Below, in pieces: positions 5,424 through 12,302 of a stretch of DNA of 12,302 nucleotides (positions are counted from its first letter, which is position 1; each line of letters begins with the position of its first letter). Origin of the DNA: UBA1724 sp016302315 (lineage in GTDB: Bacteria > Verrucomicrobiota > Lentisphaeria > Oligosphaerales > Oligosphaeraceae); NCBI GenBank assembly GCA_016302315.1, contig JAEDNW010000074.1, forward strand, positions 1-12,302. Direction: 5' to 3'. Below the pieces are notes generated by a model, which had not been told where the DNA came from, ran no database searches, and worked only from the letters and a program-made list of their open reading frames with translations. The position numbers were made by a program, and so were the translations under genes.

Positions 5424-6635
5424 CTAGGAAAGGCAGTGGGTGAAGAGTCCGTCCCGGAGTTTGGGTTCGAACCAGGTGGATTTCGGGGGCATGATGCCGT
5501 GGGCGTCCGCCACCCGCATCAGCTGTTCCAGGGAGGTGGGATAGAGGGAGAAGGCCAGGGCCTCCCCTTTATCCACCCGTTCCTCCAGTTCCCGGGTGCC
5601 CCGGATGCCGCCCACGAAGTCGATGCGGGGATCCCGCCGGGGATCCTGGATGCCCAGGATGGGGGCCAGAACCTGTTCCTGGAGGAGGCTCACATCCAGG
5701 CTGGCGATGGGATCCTCGGAATGACGCTGACGGAAGGAAAGGCTGCGCCAGAGGCCGCCCAGGTAGAAGGAGACCTGGCCGGCGGCAGGAGGCACCGGGG
5801 AAGCCTCCTCCCCCACTTCTCCCACCTCCGCCAGGCGCGCCAGAAACTCCTCGGTCGAAAGACCGCCCAGATCCCGCACCACCCGGTTATAGGCCAGGAT
5901 CTTCAGCTGGCTGGCGGGGAAGATGACGCCCATGGTGCGGGCGGCCTGGGGATCCTGGGGGCGCTCCTGGGCGGAGCGGGCGGCGGCGGCGGCCCGGTGA
6001 TGGCCGTCGGCGATGTAGAGGAGGGGCACCTTCTCCTGGAAGAGCGCCGCCAGGGCGGCCGTCTTCTCCCGGGGGATTCTCCAGCCCGTGTGGCGGATGC
6101 CGTCGGAGGCCGTGAAGTCAAAGAGGGGGGGCTGGCCCTCCATCACTTCCTGGGTCAGGGCATCGGCCTCAGGCTGGTCCCGATAGGCCAGGAAGACGGG
6201 GCCCGTCTGGGCGCCGGTGGTCAGAATGTGCTGCGTCCGGTCGTCCTCCTTCTCCTTTCGGGTGAACTCGTGGCGGCGGACAATGCCCTGGTTGTATTCC
6301 GGCACGGAGACGCAGGCCACAATGCCCGTCTGCCGACGGCCTTCCATGACTAGGGAATAGAGATAGAAAGATTCCTCGTCATCCTGCTTCAGGACACCCT
6401 TCTCCTGCATCGCGCGGAGATTCTCCGCCGCCCGCTGATAGACGGCGGGATCATAGGAGGAGACCTGGTCCGGCAGTTCCAGATCCGCCAGGGTCACCCG
6501 GAGGAAGGAGAGGGGATTGCCCTCCACGGCCTGACGCGCCTCCTGGCGATTCATCACATCGTAGGGGAGAGAAGCGACCTGGGAGGCCTTGTCGGACGCC
6601 GGAAGCAGGGCTTGGAAAGGATAGAGAGTGGACAT
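5424..6635 (-). CDS. DUF1015 family protein
   Basis: This 403-residue cytoplasmic protein has the full pattern of the DUF1015 (COG4198) family. It starts YPFQALLP and ASLPYDVMNRQEAR (21-34), followed by NPLSFLRVT (40-48). In the middle come RRHEFTRKEKEDDR (120-133), GAQTGPVFLAY and the signature IADGHHRAAAA (208-218). It ends MPPKSTWFEPKLRDGLF (382-398). The DGHHR motif resembles the DGHHR of the SerK/SbnI free-serine kinases in the ParB/sulfiredoxin superfamily, so nucleotide-dependent chemistry on a small molecule is plausible. That is inference; the biochemical role is not established to my knowledge. It lies 30 bases after the preceding lipoprotein gene and 46 before lysA. No Shine-Dalgarno is seen upstream (CCATCCCCC precedes the ATG); the start is set by family alignment. 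Confidence 0.92.
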   Translation of the reverse strand: MSTLYPFQALLPASDKASQVASLPYDVMNRQEARQAVEGNPLSFLRVTLADLELPDQVSSYDPAVYQRAAENLRAMQEKGVLKQDDEESFYLYSLVMEGRRQTGIVACVSVPEYNQGIVRRHEFTRKEKEDDRTQHILTTGAQTGPVFLAYRDQPEADALTQEVMEGQPPLFDFTASDGIRHTGWRIPREKTAALAALFQEKVPLLYIADGHHRAAAAARSAQERPQDPQAARTMGVIFPASQLKILAYNRVVRDLGGLSTEEFLARLAEVGEVGEEASPVPPAAGQVSFYLGGLWRSLSFRQRHSEDPIASLDVSLLQEQVLAPILGIQDPRRDPRIDFVGGIRGTRELEERVDKGEALAFSLYPTSLEQLMRVADAHGIMPPKSTWFEPKLRDGLFTHCLS

Positions 6636-6665
6636 GGGGGATGGACTTGCGTGGGGGCGTTTCGT

Positions 6666-8825
6666 TTATGGAGAAGAAGGAGGATCGAGGGGCCTGCGGC
6701 ACTCTTCCAGAAGAGCGTCGATCCCCTCCTGGGTCAGCAGGTCCCGTCCCTGCCGCCGGAGGACATCCAGAGCGGGATCCCGGGAGAAGTCCAGGGACTC
6801 CAGGAGCCAGGCCATGCGGAGGGATTCTTCGGCCCGGTCCCTGGCCGGGAGGGAACGGAGAGAGAGTTCCCGGGGAATCTTCTCCAGGAGGGAAGCCATG
6901 AGGCAGCGGAGATATTCCTCCAGGGCGTTCCGCCGGGCGTAGTCCAGCATCTCTCCGGCGGACCAGATTCTATCCTGGCGCAGGGGTTCCTGGGGCGTCA
7001 CCGGCTTCAGCTGGCGCTGATCCCGGCAGCGGAGGGTCTCCTGGCTCTGGGTGGAAAGGAGGGTCTCCTGGCAGAAGGTCCGGGGATAGAAGGCATTCAC
7101 CTCCACCGGACTGGAAAGGTCCCCGCAGGTCAGAAGCCCCCGCAGACGGACATGCCCCACACGACTGGCCTGGACGATCTCCACTTCCTGCCGCCAGAGG
7201 GGCTGCAGAAATGCGTACTCACCCCCTTCCTCCAGCCGGGCCTCCCCGTAACCCTGCCGCACCTCCGTGCGCTTCTGAAGCTCCACCTCCCCCGCCGCAT
7301 ATTCCAGCAATTCCCCCTGTTCCAGACGCCACACCGGCACCGCAGTCTCTTCGGCCTCCTGACTCTCCAAGCGCAGCAGCCCTCCGCCATTCCAGCGGCC
7401 CAGGGCCTCCGCCAGGGCAAAGCCCAGGTCCCGCCGCCAGCTGGCGCCCTGCCCCGGCTCCTTGCCGGTGAATTCTCCCAGCCTCAGTCCGTAGGCCGGA
7501 GGCAGAGCAGACAGCGCCTCCCGGGCCTGGCGCACAGCAGGGGAATCCTCTTCCTCCTGCCCGCCGGTCAGTTCCCGCAGAATATCATGCAGAGCCAGGG
7601 CGGAGGCGGGACGCCCCGACGCTAGGCACTCTTCCTGGCAGGCAAGGTAGAATTGACGGGCGCCGGGAAGCAGACTCTCCACACTCTCCCTGAGGAGAGA
7701 GAGCAGTTCCTCCGTGCGCCCCAGACGGGCATAACATTCCCAGGTGCCGGCATTGCCGGCCGCCAATTCCTCCGCCCGCTTCCGCAGACGGCGAATCTCC
7801 TGGGCATAACTCCCCCGCCGGGCCGCCTCGGCACACGCCTGGGCAAGGGATTCCCGACGCCACTGATAGGCCTCGTCCAGATTCCGGCGCATGGTCTCCC
7901 ACAGTTCCCGGGAGGCCTTCTGGAGCCGGAAATCCCTGTCCCACTGCCCCATGGCCAGACTCATGACCTCCTCGTACTGCTCCCCGTTGTCCCCCTGCCA
8001 CAGGGTGACAGCGGCCTTCACCAGGGTTGCCGGGGCCTCCTCCAGAAGCTGTTCCCACTGGGCCAGGGTCTCCGTGTCCCCCAGCACCCCCAGATCCGCC
8101 TGGGGAGGTATCTCCCGGGTTCTCTGGTCCAGCTGGGCCAGCACCTCCTCGGCCCGGGTGCCATCCTGGAGATGTTCCCGGGCAAAGTCCATGGTCTCCA
8201 CCAGATGGGCCTTGAGGATCACGGCCTGGCGGCAGCGTTCCAGCAGACGGAGATTGACTTCATCGGGAAAATCGATTTCCAGCCGGGGATGGCGGGAGGC
8301 CCACAGGGAGAAAAGGGAGATTTCCTCGCCGTTGGTGGTCTGGGCAAGGAATCGGGTGCACTCCTGGACGGGGACCTCCAGATAGCGCCGGGTCTCCAGG
8401 GTCTGGCGGCAGCGTTCCAGCATCGCCTCCACCTCCGGAAAATCCTTCCGCTCCCCCAGGCTCTCATACAGGAAGGCCACCCCGCCCTGGGGAGGAATGA
8501 AGGCAAAGCCGGGATAACGCCCCACCAGGGCCTGGGCCGCCATGCCACGAAGAAGCAACGCCCTGTCGTTGAGTGCGTTATGCACCAGACCAAAGGCTTC
8601 CCCCGCCCGCAGCCGCGCCTCCTGCCCGTATTGCTCCCCATACCAGGCCAGCAGGGCATACTGGGCCTCCAGGGAAACCTCCGCCGGGAAGGCAATGCGC
8701 CCCGCCGCCCCGCTCCCCCGGGAGACATAGCCCGGAGGAGCCATGAGGGTACGGCAGGAGACCGCCAAACTCAGCCCCAGGGCCAAAAGCCCCAGGGAAA
8801 GCATGACGGGCAGCCGGGAGGACAT
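6666..8825 (-). CDS. Large lipoprotein of unknown function
   Basis: I do not recognise this 719-residue protein. The N-terminus is a lipoprotein signal peptide: MSSRLPVML, a leucine-rich core, then AVSC with the lipid cysteine at residue 24. The mature part is long and mostly helical, rich in E, R, L, A and Q (for example LAQACAEAARRGSYAQEIRRLRKRAEELA in the middle, cut here into helical stretches). This suggests a solenoid or helical-repeat scaffold, though I see no regular TPR spacing. The section from about 490 to 620 looks more beta-like (VWRLEQGELLEYAAGEVELQ, VGHVRLRGLLTCG). ATG at 8825 is preferred because it starts right before the signal peptide; a GTG at 8849 in the same frame would add 8 residues. 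Neither has a ribosome binding site. It sits 49 bases after the cyclophilin gene and 30 before the DUF1015 gene. An outer-membrane, periplasm-facing location is likely. Confidence 0.82.
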   Translation of the reverse strand: MSSRLPVMLSLGLLALGLSLAVSCRTLMAPPGYVSRGSGAAGRIAFPAEVSLEAQYALLAWYGEQYGQEARLRAGEAFGLVHNALNDRALLLRGMAAQALVGRYPGFAFIPPQGGVAFLYESLGERKDFPEVEAMLERCRQTLETRRYLEVPVQECTRFLAQTTNGEEISLFSLWASRHPRLEIDFPDEVNLRLLERCRQAVILKAHLVETMDFAREHLQDGTRAEEVLAQLDQRTREIPPQADLGVLGDTETLAQWEQLLEEAPATLVKAAVTLWQGDNGEQYEEVMSLAMGQWDRDFRLQKASRELWETMRRNLDEAYQWRRESLAQACAEAARRGSYAQEIRRLRKRAEELAAGNAGTWECYARLGRTEELLSLLRESVESLLPGARQFYLACQEECLASGRPASALALHDILRELTGGQEEEDSPAVRQAREALSALPPAYGLRLGEFTGKEPGQGASWRRDLGFALAEALGRWNGGGLLRLESQEAEETAVPVWRLEQGELLEYAAGEVELQKRTEVRQGYGEARLEEGGEYAFLQPLWRQEVEIVQASRVGHVRLRGLLTCGDLSSPVEVNAFYPRTFCQETLLSTQSQETLRCRDQRQLKPVTPQEPLRQDRIWSAGEMLDYARRNALEEYLRCLMASLLEKIPRELSLRSLPARDRAEESLRMAWLLESLDFSRDPALDVLRRQGRDLLTQEGIDALLEECRRPLDPPSSP

Positions 8826-8874
8826 ACTGGGCGACGGGAAAAGCGACACGGGAGGAGGGGCGGGATGCGGTTTT

Positions 8875-9489
8875 CTAGCGGGTGATCTTGTTGACCTTGT
8901 ATTCGTGGTTCCGCTTGCTCACCACCTCGATATTGAAGACCACGCGCTCCCGACAGCGGCCGCTCTCGGTGCCCACCTTCTCCAGGGCGTCCAGGACTTC
9001 CAGACCGGAGATCACCTTGCCGAAGACGGCGTGGTGGTCATCCAGCCAGGGAGTGTCGGTGAAGGTGATGAAGAACTGGCTTCCGTTGGTGTTGGGGCCG
9101 GAGTTGGCCATGGAGAGAATGCCGCGTCCCTGGTGGCGCAGTTCCTTGGCGAATTCGTCGGCGAAGCGGTATCCGGGATCACCGGTGCCGGGGGTGCCGA
9201 TGGCGCCTTCCTTGGAGTAGGGGCAGCCGCCCTGGGCCATGAAGCCGGGGATCACCCGGTGGAAGGAGTGCCCGCGATAGAAGCCGGCCTCCGCCAGGGT
9301 AATGAAGTTGGCCACGGTGTTGGGGCACTGGTCTTCATAGAGCTCCACCATCATGTCCCCTTTGGTGGTCATGATCCGGACAACGGGATTGGCTTCTTTT
9401 TCAGACATTTTCTGGGTTTCCTCCTGGGCGTGGATGTTGTTGGTTACGGCAAAGAACAGGCAAAAGAGAAGGGAGAGCATTCGTTTCAT
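8875..9489 (-). CDS. Exported cyclophilin-type peptidyl-prolyl isomerase
   Basis: This 204-residue protein speeds cis-trans isomerisation of X-Pro bonds. It starts with a signal peptide (MKRMLSLLFCLFFAVTNNIHA, probable cleavage before QEE), so it acts in the periplasm as a folding helper. The cyclophilin core runs from about 36 to 192. The active-site pattern is present: FHRVIPGFMAQGG (76-88, with R78, F83, M84 and Q86), MANSGPNTNGSQFFITF (127-143), and WLDDHHAVFGKV (148-159). The start at 9489 is supported by AGGAG 6 bases upstream and by the signal peptide. The frame stays open for 72 codons further upstream, but that part is arginine/proline-rich and overlaps rlmN in another frame. It lies 77 bases after rlmN in a pyrimidine-rich gap. 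Confidence 0.95.
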   Translation of the reverse strand: MKRMLSLLFCLFFAVTNNIHAQEETQKMSEKEANPVVRIMTTKGDMMVELYEDQCPNTVANFITLAEAGFYRGHSFHRVIPGFMAQGGCPYSKEGAIGTPGTGDPGYRFADEFAKELRHQGRGILSMANSGPNTNGSQFFITFTDTPWLDDHHAVFGKVISGLEVLDALEKVGTESGRCRERVVFNIEVVSKRNHEYKVNKITR

Positions 9490-9495
9490 GGTTTT

Positions 9496-9500
9496 CTCCT
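9496..9500 (-). promoter_or_regulatory. Ribosome binding site AGGAG deciding the cyclophilin start
   Basis: AGGAG lies 6 bases before ATG at 9489. It excludes the much longer reading frame that is open upstream and places the start at the signal peptide. Confidence 0.85.
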
Positions 9501-9566
9501 CGTGGAGGGGGGGAACAGGTAGAAGCAACGGGAAGGGAATCAGAGGAAAAGAGGGAAGGACGGGGA

Positions 9567-10619
9567 TCAGGGTTCCGTGGACGGGCGCTGGCGCTGCCAC
9601 TGCTGGCGCAGCTGTCCGCAGGCCGCCAGGATGGTCTGGCCCCGGGAATGGCGGAGGGTGGCCTGGACACCCCGGGCGCACAGCTCCTCGGCCCACTGGC
9701 GGCACCGCCGCAGATCCGGCGCCTCCAGGGCACTGGCATTGGGATTGCAGGGAATGAGATTCACCTTGGCCCGGAGATCCCGGGCGATCTCCGCCAGCCG
9801 GCGCTGGGCCTCCAGGCTGTCGTTCTGGCCTCGCACCAGGGCGTATTCCAGGGTCAGCATCCGCCCCGTCTTCTCCCGATGCACCCGGCAGGCCTGGAAG
9901 ATCTCCGCCAGGGGATAGCGGTGATGGGAAGGGATGATGCGGGCACGGCTCTCGTCATCCACCCCGTGGAGGGAGAGGGCTAGGTTCCAGTTGCGGGAGA
10001 TGGGGGAGGAAGAGGCCTCCTCCGCCAGCCGGGCCAGTTCCAGGATGCCGGGGACAATGCCGCTAGTGGAGATGGTCACATGACGCACGCCGAAGGCGAT
10101 GCGCTCCAGGGCGGGCACCAGGGCCTCCAGATTCAGCAGGGGTTCTCCCATGCCCATCACCACAATGTTGTCCACCCGCTTTCCCACCTCCCGGTTGGCC
10201 AGCATCACCTGGTCCATGATCTCCCCGGCGGTGAGATTGCGCACCAGGCCGTTGCGGCCGCTGGCGCAGAAGACGCAGCGCACCGGGCATCCCACCTGGG
10301 TGGAGATGCACACTGTGGTGCGGTCCGGCACCCGGAGAAGCACCGTCTCCACGGTATGGCCATCCTCCAGCCGGGAGAGCCACTTCACCGTGCCGTCCCC
10401 GGGATCCTGGAGGCGTTCCACCACCTCCAGGGCGAAGGAGGCGGCGCACTGGGCCAGGCGCTGTCGCAATTCCCGGGGGAGATTGGACATTTCGTCGTAG
10501 GAGACGGCGAAGTGCTCCAGCGTCCACTGGTTCAGCTGACGCAGGCGAAAATCGGGTTCTCCCCAGGCCTTCCATTGCGCCCTACCCTGTTCTGAAGCCA
10601 GGAAGTCCTTGAGGTTCAT
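9567..10619 (-). CDS. rlmN: Dual-specificity RNA methyltransferase RlmN
   Basis: This is a 350-residue radical SAM enzyme that methylates C2 of adenosine 2503 in 23S rRNA and, in E. coli, A37 in some tRNAs. The iron-sulfur cluster motif CPVRCVFC (111-118) has the CxxxCxxC spacing of the family. C104 in CISTQVGC and the methyl-carrying C334 in ILAACGQL match the two extra cysteines of E. coli RlmN (C118 and C355). GMGEPLLN (156-163), ISTSGI and LALSLHG are further family marks. The length is close to that of other RlmN proteins. The ATG overlaps the thiI stop codon (ATGA, 10619-10616), so it is probably translated by coupling; no Shine-Dalgarno is present. A frame 28 codons longer upstream (10703) overlaps thiI and is histidine/proline-rich, so it was not used. 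Cfr is an alternative family member, but the pattern fits RlmN better. Confidence 0.95.
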   Translation of the reverse strand: MNLKDFLASEQGRAQWKAWGEPDFRLRQLNQWTLEHFAVSYDEMSNLPRELRQRLAQCAASFALEVVERLQDPGDGTVKWLSRLEDGHTVETVLLRVPDRTTVCISTQVGCPVRCVFCASGRNGLVRNLTAGEIMDQVMLANREVGKRVDNIVVMGMGEPLLNLEALVPALERIAFGVRHVTISTSGIVPGILELARLAEEASSSPISRNWNLALSLHGVDDESRARIIPSHHRYPLAEIFQACRVHREKTGRMLTLEYALVRGQNDSLEAQRRLAEIARDLRAKVNLIPCNPNASALEAPDLRRCRQWAEELCARGVQATLRHSRGQTILAACGQLRQQWQRQRPSTEP

Positions 10620-11914
10620 AGGGGGAGCGGCTGTTCCAGGAGTTCCAGGAAGGGATGGGCCTGGTAGGTGGCGGTGCTCATGATGGTGGTCTGGCGCAGG
10701 CACTCCTGCAGGAGGCCGGGCAGATCCAGGCGTTCCTCATTGGCCTTCACCAGCGGCAGGGAAGCGGCGGTGGCGGGAGAGACCGGGGCGAAGACCGTGC
10801 AGGAATCCGGCACGGGAACCTGAGAGAGATCCAGGGTGCCGATTTTCCGGGCCACCGCCATGATGTCCAGCTTGTCGTAAACCAGGAGCGGCCGGAGAAT
10901 CATCATGGGGCTGGCTTCCTCGATGACCCGCATGTTGGTCAGGGTCTGGCTGGCCACCTGCCCCAGATTCTCCCCGGTGACCAGGGCCTCGTCCTGGAAA
11001 TACCGGGCCACCACGGAGGCCAGACGCATCATGGTACGGCGATACAGCACCGTGCGGAATTTCTCCTCGCACTGATCCCGCACCGCCTTCTGAAAGGGCA
11101 GAAGATTGACAGCCACCACCCGTCCCCGATGCTGAAAATGGTTCAGGATCCGGGCCAGATCGCAGATTTTGGTCAATCCGGCCTCCGGGGTGTAGGGGGC
11201 GCTGTGGAAGGTGACAAAATCCACGTTGGTGCCCCGGCGGATCATCTCGTAGCAGGCCACCGGGGAATCGATGCCGCCGGAAAGGAGAGCCAGGGCCTGG
11301 CCGCCGGAGCCGGCAGGAAGACCGCCCGGCCCGGGAATGCGTTCGTAATCCACGAAAATGCCGCTGGGGCGGAGATCCACGCCGATGCGGAGGGCCGGTT
11401 TCTTCAGGTCCAGGGTAAGCTGGGGCCAACGCCGGAACACCTCCTCCGCAAAACTCTTCTCGATCTCCGTCGAGTGCAGGGGGAAGGACTTGTCACAGCG
11501 GTTCACCCGCATGGCATAGGTCCGCTCCTCCTCCTGGGGATGCGCCCCCAGGAAAGCCTCCACCACCTGGGGAAGGGTGCGCCAGACATACTCCTGGAGC
11601 GCCTCCATGGTGCGGGGACAGTGCCAGCCGGGAGAGACAGAGGCGATGCCGGGAAGATTCGGGATCTCCCGACGAAGGGCCTCCAGCTGCCCCTGGGTCA
11701 GCAGACCCCCTTTCCCCCCCCCGGGATACAGATACACCCTGCCCCGCTCCACCTCAAAGCGGGGAACCGCAAAGGCCTCCCCCAGGGAACGCCCCAGCCC
11801 CTCCACCAGACGGCGCACAAAGCTCCCCCGGTTGCGCCCCTTGGTGCCAATCTCGCTGTATCGGCAGCAGACGGCATTGTAGGGCAAAAAGGGTTGCCAA
11901 GGGCTCATCGACAT
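10616..11914 (-). CDS. thiI: tRNA 4-thiouridine synthase ThiI (no rhodanese domain)
   Basis: This 432-residue cytoplasmic enzyme adenylates U8 of tRNA and exchanges oxygen for sulfur; it can also feed sulfur to thiazole synthesis. The N-terminal ferredoxin-like part contains CCRYSEIGTKGRNR (16-29). A THUMP domain lies at about 80-190 (RTYAMRVNRCDKSF, IGVDLRPSGIFVDY). The PP-loop SGGIDSPVA (212-220) binds ATP. DSCTVFAP (370-377) holds the conserved cysteine equivalent to C344 of E. coli. The E. coli protein has a C-terminal rhodanese domain with C456; it is absent here, as in many Gram-positive and anaerobic ThiI proteins, so sulfur delivery must differ. ATG at 11914 was preferred (11908 also possible) because it precedes the family pattern closely. 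The frame stays open to a GTG at 12067, but that part is low-complexity. No ribosome binding site is visible. Confidence 0.94.
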   Translation of the reverse strand: MSMSPWQPFLPYNAVCCRYSEIGTKGRNRGSFVRRLVEGLGRSLGEAFAVPRFEVERGRVYLYPGGGKGGLLTQGQLEALRREIPNLPGIASVSPGWHCPRTMEALQEYVWRTLPQVVEAFLGAHPQEEERTYAMRVNRCDKSFPLHSTEIEKSFAEEVFRRWPQLTLDLKKPALRIGVDLRPSGIFVDYERIPGPGGLPAGSGGQALALLSGGIDSPVACYEMIRRGTNVDFVTFHSAPYTPEAGLTKICDLARILNHFQHRGRVVAVNLLPFQKAVRDQCEEKFRTVLYRRTMMRLASVVARYFQDEALVTGENLGQVASQTLTNMRVIEEASPMMILRPLLVYDKLDIMAVARKIGTLDLSQVPVPDSCTVFAPVSPATAASLPLVKANEERLDLPGLLQECLRQTTIMSTATYQAHPFLELLEQPLPL

Positions 11915-12203
11915 AGGAGCAAGGGGAAAAATGCGGAAACCAGGGAGCGGAATCGGGGAAGCAGGAGGCGAACCCGCCTTCCCCGGAAAATCAAAACGCC
12001 GCCCGACGCAGGCCTCACGAGGCGCGGGGGCGGACCGGGCCTCCCTCCCTCCGGGAAAGGATCCCACCCAGGGATTCCGGAAGGGGAAGGCGCAGGAGAG
12101 AAAAATTCCTCGTGGGCGGAAGGCGAACCCTCTCTTCCCCTCCCCTAAAAGGAGTAAGGAGGAGGAACGGGAGGCGGGGCCTTCCGCTGCAGGAGGAGAT
12201 CTG
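11915..12203. other. Gene-free spacer with repeats upstream of thiI
   Basis: No coding region is supported in these 289 bases. There is a 9-bp perfect inverted repeat, GCGGAAGGC (12116-12124) and GCCTTCCGC (12179-12187), with 54 bases between. The word GGCGAACCC occurs twice (11967-11975 and 12122-12130). A small hairpin, GGCG AACC CGCC, lies at 11967-11978. No T-tract terminator follows the right-hand gene on the minus strand, and I see no convincing sigma70 promoter for thiI, so the transcript may continue across. Confidence 0.5.
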
Positions 12204-12302
12204 CTACTTCATGGCTTCTTCCACGGCCACGGCCACGGAGACGGTAGCGCCCACCATGGGGTTGTTGCCCATGCCCAGGAAGCCCATCATTTCCACGTGG
12301 GC
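12204..12302 (-). CDS. C-terminus of a GGGtGRT-family protein (partial)
   Basis: Only the last 32 codons are in the window, reading AHVEMMGFLGMGNNPMVGAT and then VSVAVAVEEAMK before TAG at 12206-12204. From memory this matches the conserved end of the GGGtGRT protein family (AHVEMMG, GNNPMVGAT, VAVAV), a roughly 330-residue protein of anaerobes whose function is, as far as I know, not established. The glycine motif that names the family would lie outside the window. The frame is complete to the edge and uses the same codon style as its neighbours. The identification rests on this short tail only. Confidence 0.6.
   Translation of the reverse strand, partial: AHVEMMGFLGMGNNPMVGATVSVAVAVEEAMK

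Noticed and set aside
5370..8885. Long plus-strand frames (5370-6353, 6612-7625, 7653-8885)
   Set aside because: All are opposite the DUF1015 and large lipoprotein genes and have the same G/H/P/L-rich shadow composition; no ribosome binding site supports them.
10655..12148. 497-codon open frame on the plus strand opposite thiI
   Set aside because: It is an antisense shadow of thiI, whose catalytic motifs are clear on the minus strand.
1..12302. CRISPR array, insertion sequence, phage or defence genes
   Set aside because: No regularly spaced repeats, transposase, integrase or nuclease-like products were seen on either strand.

Overview
The window is a GC-rich stretch (about 60-70% G+C in the coding lines I sampled) in which every supported gene lies on the minus strand, so it reads from right to left. 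The gene content points to a Gram-negative anaerobe with an outer membrane: at least two lipoproteins, an LpoB-like and a FlgT/CsgG-like envelope protein, an exported cyclophilin, diaminopimelate decarboxylase, and at the right edge what looks like the C-terminus of a GGGtGRT-family protein. A member of the PVC group (Verrucomicrobiota, Lentisphaerota or Kiritimatiellota) would fit. That placement is an inference from gene content and style, not from a marker gene.

Right to left (direction of transcription): the end of a GGGtGRT-like gene (12302-12204); a 289-bp gene-free spacer with repeats; thiI (tRNA 4-thiouridine synthase, no rhodanese domain), overlapping rlmN (23S rRNA/tRNA A2503/A37 methyltransferase) by 4 bp; an exported cyclophilin-type prolyl isomerase; a 719-residue lipoprotein that I do not recognise; a DUF1015 protein; and lysA. 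After a 141-bp leader comes a three-gene envelope cluster: an LpoB-like lipoprotein, a 458-residue exported protein of unknown family, and a FlgT/CsgG-like exported protein. A tRNA-Arg(ACG)-tRNA-Phe(GAA) unit with its own promoter and rho-independent terminator follows. The last 300 bases on the left are AT-richer (about 42% G+C over the first 240 bases), have no long gene, and carry inverted repeats and a tiny well-led minus-strand ORF.

How the genes relate: thiI and rlmN are both RNA-modification enzymes and are translationally coupled. lysA supplies lysine and removes meso-diaminopimelate from the peptidoglycan precursor pool. The three-gene cluster downstream of it shares a CsgG/TolB-N/LPP20-like style of domains with LpoB, the activator of peptidoglycan synthase PBP1B, so a role in the cell envelope is the best guess. 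It is the strongest candidate in the window for a little-described system. No mobile element, CRISPR array or defence gene was seen.
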